Source of the DNA: Cellvibrio sp. 79
GTDB taxonomy: Bacteria > Pseudomonadota > Gammaproteobacteria > Pseudomonadales > Cellvibrionaceae
Reading direction: 5' to 3'
Assembly (NCBI GenBank): GCA_003056245.1
Contig: MVDH01000003.1
Coordinates: 721,957-785,956 of the forward strand
DNA: 64,000 bases
Shown: positions 60,961 through 64,000 of the stretch, in pieces
Numbering within the stretch: position 1 is the stretch's first letter
Layout of the letters: each line of letters begins with the position of its first letter
Notes under the pieces: generated by a model
The model's input: the letters and a program-made list of their open reading frames with translations, nothing else
Database searches by the model: none
Told to the model about the DNA's origin: nothing
Made by a program: the position numbers and the translations under genes

Positions 60961-62193
60961 ATGACCACACAAGGCTATTTTGATTACAACGCAACGACAC
61001 CGGTTTGCTCCGAAGCGGTTAATGCATTTATCAATGCAGTAACCCAGTACGCGAATCCATCGAGTAAATACGGTTTATCCAAAACATCCAACGAAATAAT
61101 TAATGATGCGCGCGCGCAAGTAGCAACATTAATTGGTGCGGATACCGGCGAAGTATTTTTTACCTCCGGCGGTACCGAATCCAATAATTGGGCGATCAAA
61201 GGTGCTTTTTTCCAGCAACTGAAAATTTCCAGCACGCGCAATCATTTAATTGTGTCAGAAATGGAACATTCGTCGGTGTTGGAAGTGTGCGCATTCCTGG
61301 AGCGGGAATTTGATTGCACGGTGACGCGCCTCAAGCCGGACAGTGAAGGTATTGTTTCGGTGGCGGCGGTGGCTAATGCCCTGCGGCCGGAGACGCTGCT
61401 GGTATCGGTCATGATGGTGAACAATGAAGTCGGATCACTGCAACCCATCCGGGATATTGCGGCGTTATTGGATGATAGAGCGTCACAACAAAAAAATTTG
61501 CACGATCAAAAAATTCATTTCCATGTCGATGCCGTCCAGGCCGTTGGAAAAATCCCGGTCGATGTGCGCGACCTGGGTGTGGATACCATGTCATTTTCCG
61601 GCCATAAATTTTATGCCCCGAAAGGGATTGGCGGTTTGTATATTCGCCAGGGTATCAAGATCACTCCCCTACTCCATGGCGGTGGCCAGGAACGCGGATT
61701 GCGTGGCGGTACAGAAGCAATTGCGTCGGTAGCGGCAATGGGTGCAGCAGCGCAAGTTACTGTTAATACCTTGAATGACCAGGTTGTTTATCTGGCGAAA
61801 TATCGCGAGTTATTAAGGTCCGAATTATTAAGCGTTGTGCCGGGTGTGTATTTCCACGGGCCTGCCAACAAAGCGCTCCAGGCACCCAACACATTGAGTG
61901 TTTGTATACCGGGAATTCGCGCAGAAGCATTGGCTGCATTGCTGGATAACATGCACGGCATTCAGGTATCGCTGGGTGCTGCCTGCAGTAATAACAAAAG
62001 TGTGGCGTTGTCCCATGTGCTGCTGTCCATGGGCCTTGACGAGGATGCGGTCAAAGCAACGCTCCGCGTCAGTATTGGCCAATACACCACAGAGAGCGAT
62101 ATCCACCGGTTCGTCCAGGCCGTAGTAACCGGCGTGACCACTTTGTTTCGTATTAGCAAGCCAGCGAGTCAATCCTATGTCACTACCGCTTGA
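60961..62193 (+). CDS. NifS/IscS-type cysteine desulfurase
   Basis: A 410-aa PLP enzyme that takes sulfur from cysteine as a persulfide. Motifs in order: FDYNATTPV (7-15), TSGGTESNNWA (68-78), EHSSVLE (102-108), HVDAVQAVGKIPVD (188-201), SGHK with the PLP lysine 216, RGGTE (248-252) and the mobile-loop Cys342 in GAACSNNKSVALSHVL. All catalytic residues are present. It overlaps the following FAAL gene by 17 bases, which argues for tight co-expression. Confidence 0.93.
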   Translation: MTTQGYFDYNATTPVCSEAVNAFINAVTQYANPSSKYGLSKTSNEIINDARAQVATLIGADTGEVFFTSGGTESNNWAIKGAFFQQLKISSTRNHLIVSEMEHSSVLEVCAFLEREFDCTVTRLKPDSEGIVSVAAVANALRPETLLVSVMMVNNEVGSLQPIRDIAALLDDRASQQKNLHDQKIHFHVDAVQAVGKIPVDVRDLGVDTMSFSGHKFYAPKGIGGLYIRQGIKITPLLHGGGQERGLRGGTEAIASVAAMGAAAQVTVNTLNDQVVYLAKYRELLRSELLSVVPGVYFHGPANKALQAPNTLSVCIPGIRAEALAALLDNMHGIQVSLGAACSNNKSVALSHVLLSMGLDEDAVKATLRVSIGQYTTESDIHRFVQAVVTGVTTLFRISKPASQSYVTTA

Positions 62194-63964
62194 TTCCGCC
62201 GGCAGCATCCTCGCGTGCCTGGAACATTACGCCGCCGCACGCGCAAACGAAAATGCTTACGTGTTCCTGACCGACGGTGAAATTCATGAGCAAGCATTAA
62301 CGTACAACGAGCTGCGTTCGCGCGCCCAGGCTATGGCCGGCGAATTAACGCAACGCGGATTGCAAGATCAGGCGGTGTTGTTGTTATTTCCAGCAGGGCT
62401 GGATTTTGTGATCGCATTTTTTGCGTGCTTGTATGCGGGGACTATTGCCGTTCCTGCCAACCTCGCACGCAATAGTCATCACTATGCGCGCCTGAAACAA
62501 ATTATCCAGGATTCAAATACGCAGGCCGTATTAACAATCCCTGCCCTTAAAGCAGCGACAGAAAAAGGATTGACCACTGCCGGTGTTGATGTTGCACACA
62601 TTGGTATTTTGTGTGAGGTCGATATTGTCAACGCCGCCAGCCGCGCGCATTTTCAACCGGTAGCGCGTACGCATCAGCCTGCGTTTATCCAATATACGTC
62701 GGGGTCAACGGGAAATCCGAAAGGCGTTATCGTGACGCACGCGCAATTGGTTGCAAACGAGCGCGCGATCCAGCGTTGTTCAAACTTGCCTGAATTTGCC
62801 AACGTGGGCGGATGGTTGCCGCAATTCCATGATATGGGTTTGATAGGCACCATGCTGCAACCGGCCGCATTAGGTGGCTGTTATTACTTCATGTCGCCGT
62901 TGCATTTTATCCAAAGCCCGATGCGCTGGATAAAGTTACTAAGCCGTTGCAAGGCTGTCGCTACCGCCGCGCCCAATTTTGCGTTGGATATGTGCGTTAA
63001 AGCTATGCGTAACGGTTTTGATGGCGATCTGGATTTGTCATCACTGAATACTATTTTTTGCGGCGCGGAACCGGTTAACCAAAATACCGTAAGCCAATTT
63101 AATTCCTGTTTTGAACCTTATGGATTACATCCCGATGCACTCAAGCCGTGTTATGGAATGGCGGAAACCACGCTGATTATTTCCGGGGGAATTGCAACCG
63201 GTGTTGCCAAATATCTCACCGTCAATCGCGAAGCATTAAAAACCGGCGTTGTTTCCGTTGTGACTGAACAGGACCCCGAATCGCAACACATTGTTTGTTG
63301 CGGCGCGCCGGTTGATGGCCACGTGATTAAAATTGTTAACCCCGAAACGTTTGCCGTATTGGATGAAAATGCCGTTGGCGAAATCTGGTGCGCAGGCCCC
63401 AGCATCGCGGCCGGTTATTGGAAAAACGAACGCGCAACGCTCGACACTTTCGGTGCAAAAACCGCGTGCGGGCAAGGCCCCTTTTTGCGCACCGGCGATT
63501 TGGGTTTTATTAATCGCGATGGCATTTTTGTAACAGGCCGCATCAAGGAATTAATGATTATTCGCGGTAAAAATCATTATCCGCACGATATCGAAACAAC
63601 CATCGCCGGTGTATTTGCAGAAAAAAGCATGGACGTGCAAGTCGCGGTCTTTGCAAATGATGAAGCGGCCAAAGTCCCCGGTATTGTGGCTTACGTTGAA
63701 TTGCCGCGCCGTGGCACTGCGTTGGATGCAGAAACATTCAAGCAATTCGTAAGCACTTTGCGCCAGGCGGTCAATGCTGTGCACGACGTGCAATTGAAAG
63801 ATGTTGTTGCATTCAAATTTGGCAGTATTCCACGCACCTCCAGCGGTAAAACCCAGCGGCTTGCCTGCGCGCGCTTATACACCAGCGGCGGTATTGATAC
63901 TGACGAACGTGTGTTGTTATCGACACGGCGCACAACAACCGAAACGGAAGCTGTTGCTTCCTGA
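62177..63964 (+). CDS. Fatty acyl-AMP ligase (FAAL)
   Basis: A 595-aa adenylating enzyme that forms fatty acyl-AMP and loads it on a carrier protein. The ATP motif TSGSTGNPKG is at 174-183, the FAAL-typical GWLPQFHDMGLIG is at 212-224, the family motif YGMAETT follows, and SSGKTQR near the C-terminus holds the last catalytic Lys. The insertion-bearing stretch between YGMAETT and VGEIWCAGPSIAAGYW marks FAAL rather than acyl-CoA ligase. Product and carrier are unknown; the next gene, which just starts at the window edge, may be that carrier. Confidence 0.93.
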   Translation: MSLPLDSAGSILACLEHYAAARANENAYVFLTDGEIHEQALTYNELRSRAQAMAGELTQRGLQDQAVLLLFPAGLDFVIAFFACLYAGTIAVPANLARNSHHYARLKQIIQDSNTQAVLTIPALKAATEKGLTTAGVDVAHIGILCEVDIVNAASRAHFQPVARTHQPAFIQYTSGSTGNPKGVIVTHAQLVANERAIQRCSNLPEFANVGGWLPQFHDMGLIGTMLQPAALGGCYYFMSPLHFIQSPMRWIKLLSRCKAVATAAPNFALDMCVKAMRNGFDGDLDLSSLNTIFCGAEPVNQNTVSQFNSCFEPYGLHPDALKPCYGMAETTLIISGGIATGVAKYLTVNREALKTGVVSVVTEQDPESQHIVCCGAPVDGHVIKIVNPETFAVLDENAVGEIWCAGPSIAAGYWKNERATLDTFGAKTACGQGPFLRTGDLGFINRDGIFVTGRIKELMIIRGKNHYPHDIETTIAGVFAEKSMDVQVAVFANDEAAKVPGIVAYVELPRRGTALDAETFKQFVSTLRQAVNAVHDVQLKDVVAFKFGSIPRTSSGKTQRLACARLYTSGGIDTDERVLLSTRRTTTETEAVAS

Positions 63965-63995
63965 CAATCAATTTACTGACGGAAGGAAACTATTT

Positions 63996-64000
63996 ATGTC
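63996..64000 (+). CDS. Start of next gene (truncated by window edge)
   Basis: An ATG at 63996 is preceded by GGAAGGAAAC, a strong ribosome site. Only the first codon is visible. In FAAL clusters the next gene is often an acyl carrier protein or a multidomain synthase, but nothing here proves it. Confidence 0.5.

Overview
The window looks like chromosome-origin DNA from a free-living polysaccharide-degrading gammaproteobacterium, most likely Cellvibrio or a close relative (Cellvibrionaceae). The reasons are the order gyrB-recF-dnaN-dnaA / rpmH-rnpA-yidD-yidC-mnmE / mnmG-rsmG-parA-parB-atp, and secreted GH9, GH43 and PL14-type enzymes with serine-rich linkers. The taxon is inferred from gene order and protein style, not from a search. 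No rRNA, tRNA, CRISPR array or complete insertion sequence is recognisable.

Left arm (1-20.1 kb): a partial AAA/DUF4143-type ATPase with a 41-nt palindrome before its start; an RstAB-like two-component system co-transcribed with a DUF3019 protein and a MipA/OmpV outer-membrane protein; a hypothetical lipoprotein; a large MacB-like ABC export locus (one ATPase, two pairs of permeases, one membrane-fusion protein, one SIMPL protein); a stand-alone deaminase-fold protein; leuA; an Lrp-type regulator; a TetR regulator and SDR oxidoreductase sharing a palindromic operator; cyanase (cynS) beside the wreck of a sigma-54 activator; and a 53-aa basic protein.

Origin region (20.4-37.2 kb): gyrB, recF, dnaN and dnaA run on the minus strand. 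rpmH, rnpA, yidD, yidC, mnmE, an orphan ParA-like ATPase, mnmG, rsmG, parA and parB run on the plus strand. DnaA boxes occur in two intergenic regions, dnaA-rpmH and upstream of mnmG. Two ParB-binding parS palindromes lie inside recF. Together these make the replication and segregation centre.

Energy and cell-wall region (37.5-54.4 kb): the complete atpIBEFHAGDC operon, then glmU, a DeoR regulator and glmS. This normally compact block is interrupted by three carbohydrate-active genes: a reversed GH43 between atpC and glmU, and a PL14-type lyase plus a GH9 lipoprotein between glmU and deoR.

Right arm (54.7-64 kb): an arsenate detoxification operon (arsR, arsenate-linked GAPDH, arsJ, and a frameshifted small gene), a His-rich membrane protein, and the start of an unusual cluster. 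That cluster encodes a NodN/MaoC-like hotdog protein, a LuxE-like acyl-protein synthetase, an IscU-like scaffold, a NifS-like cysteine desulfurase and a fatty-acyl-AMP ligase, and it continues past the window. Fatty-acid activation combined with dedicated sulfur mobilisation is the best candidate here for an undescribed biosynthetic system.
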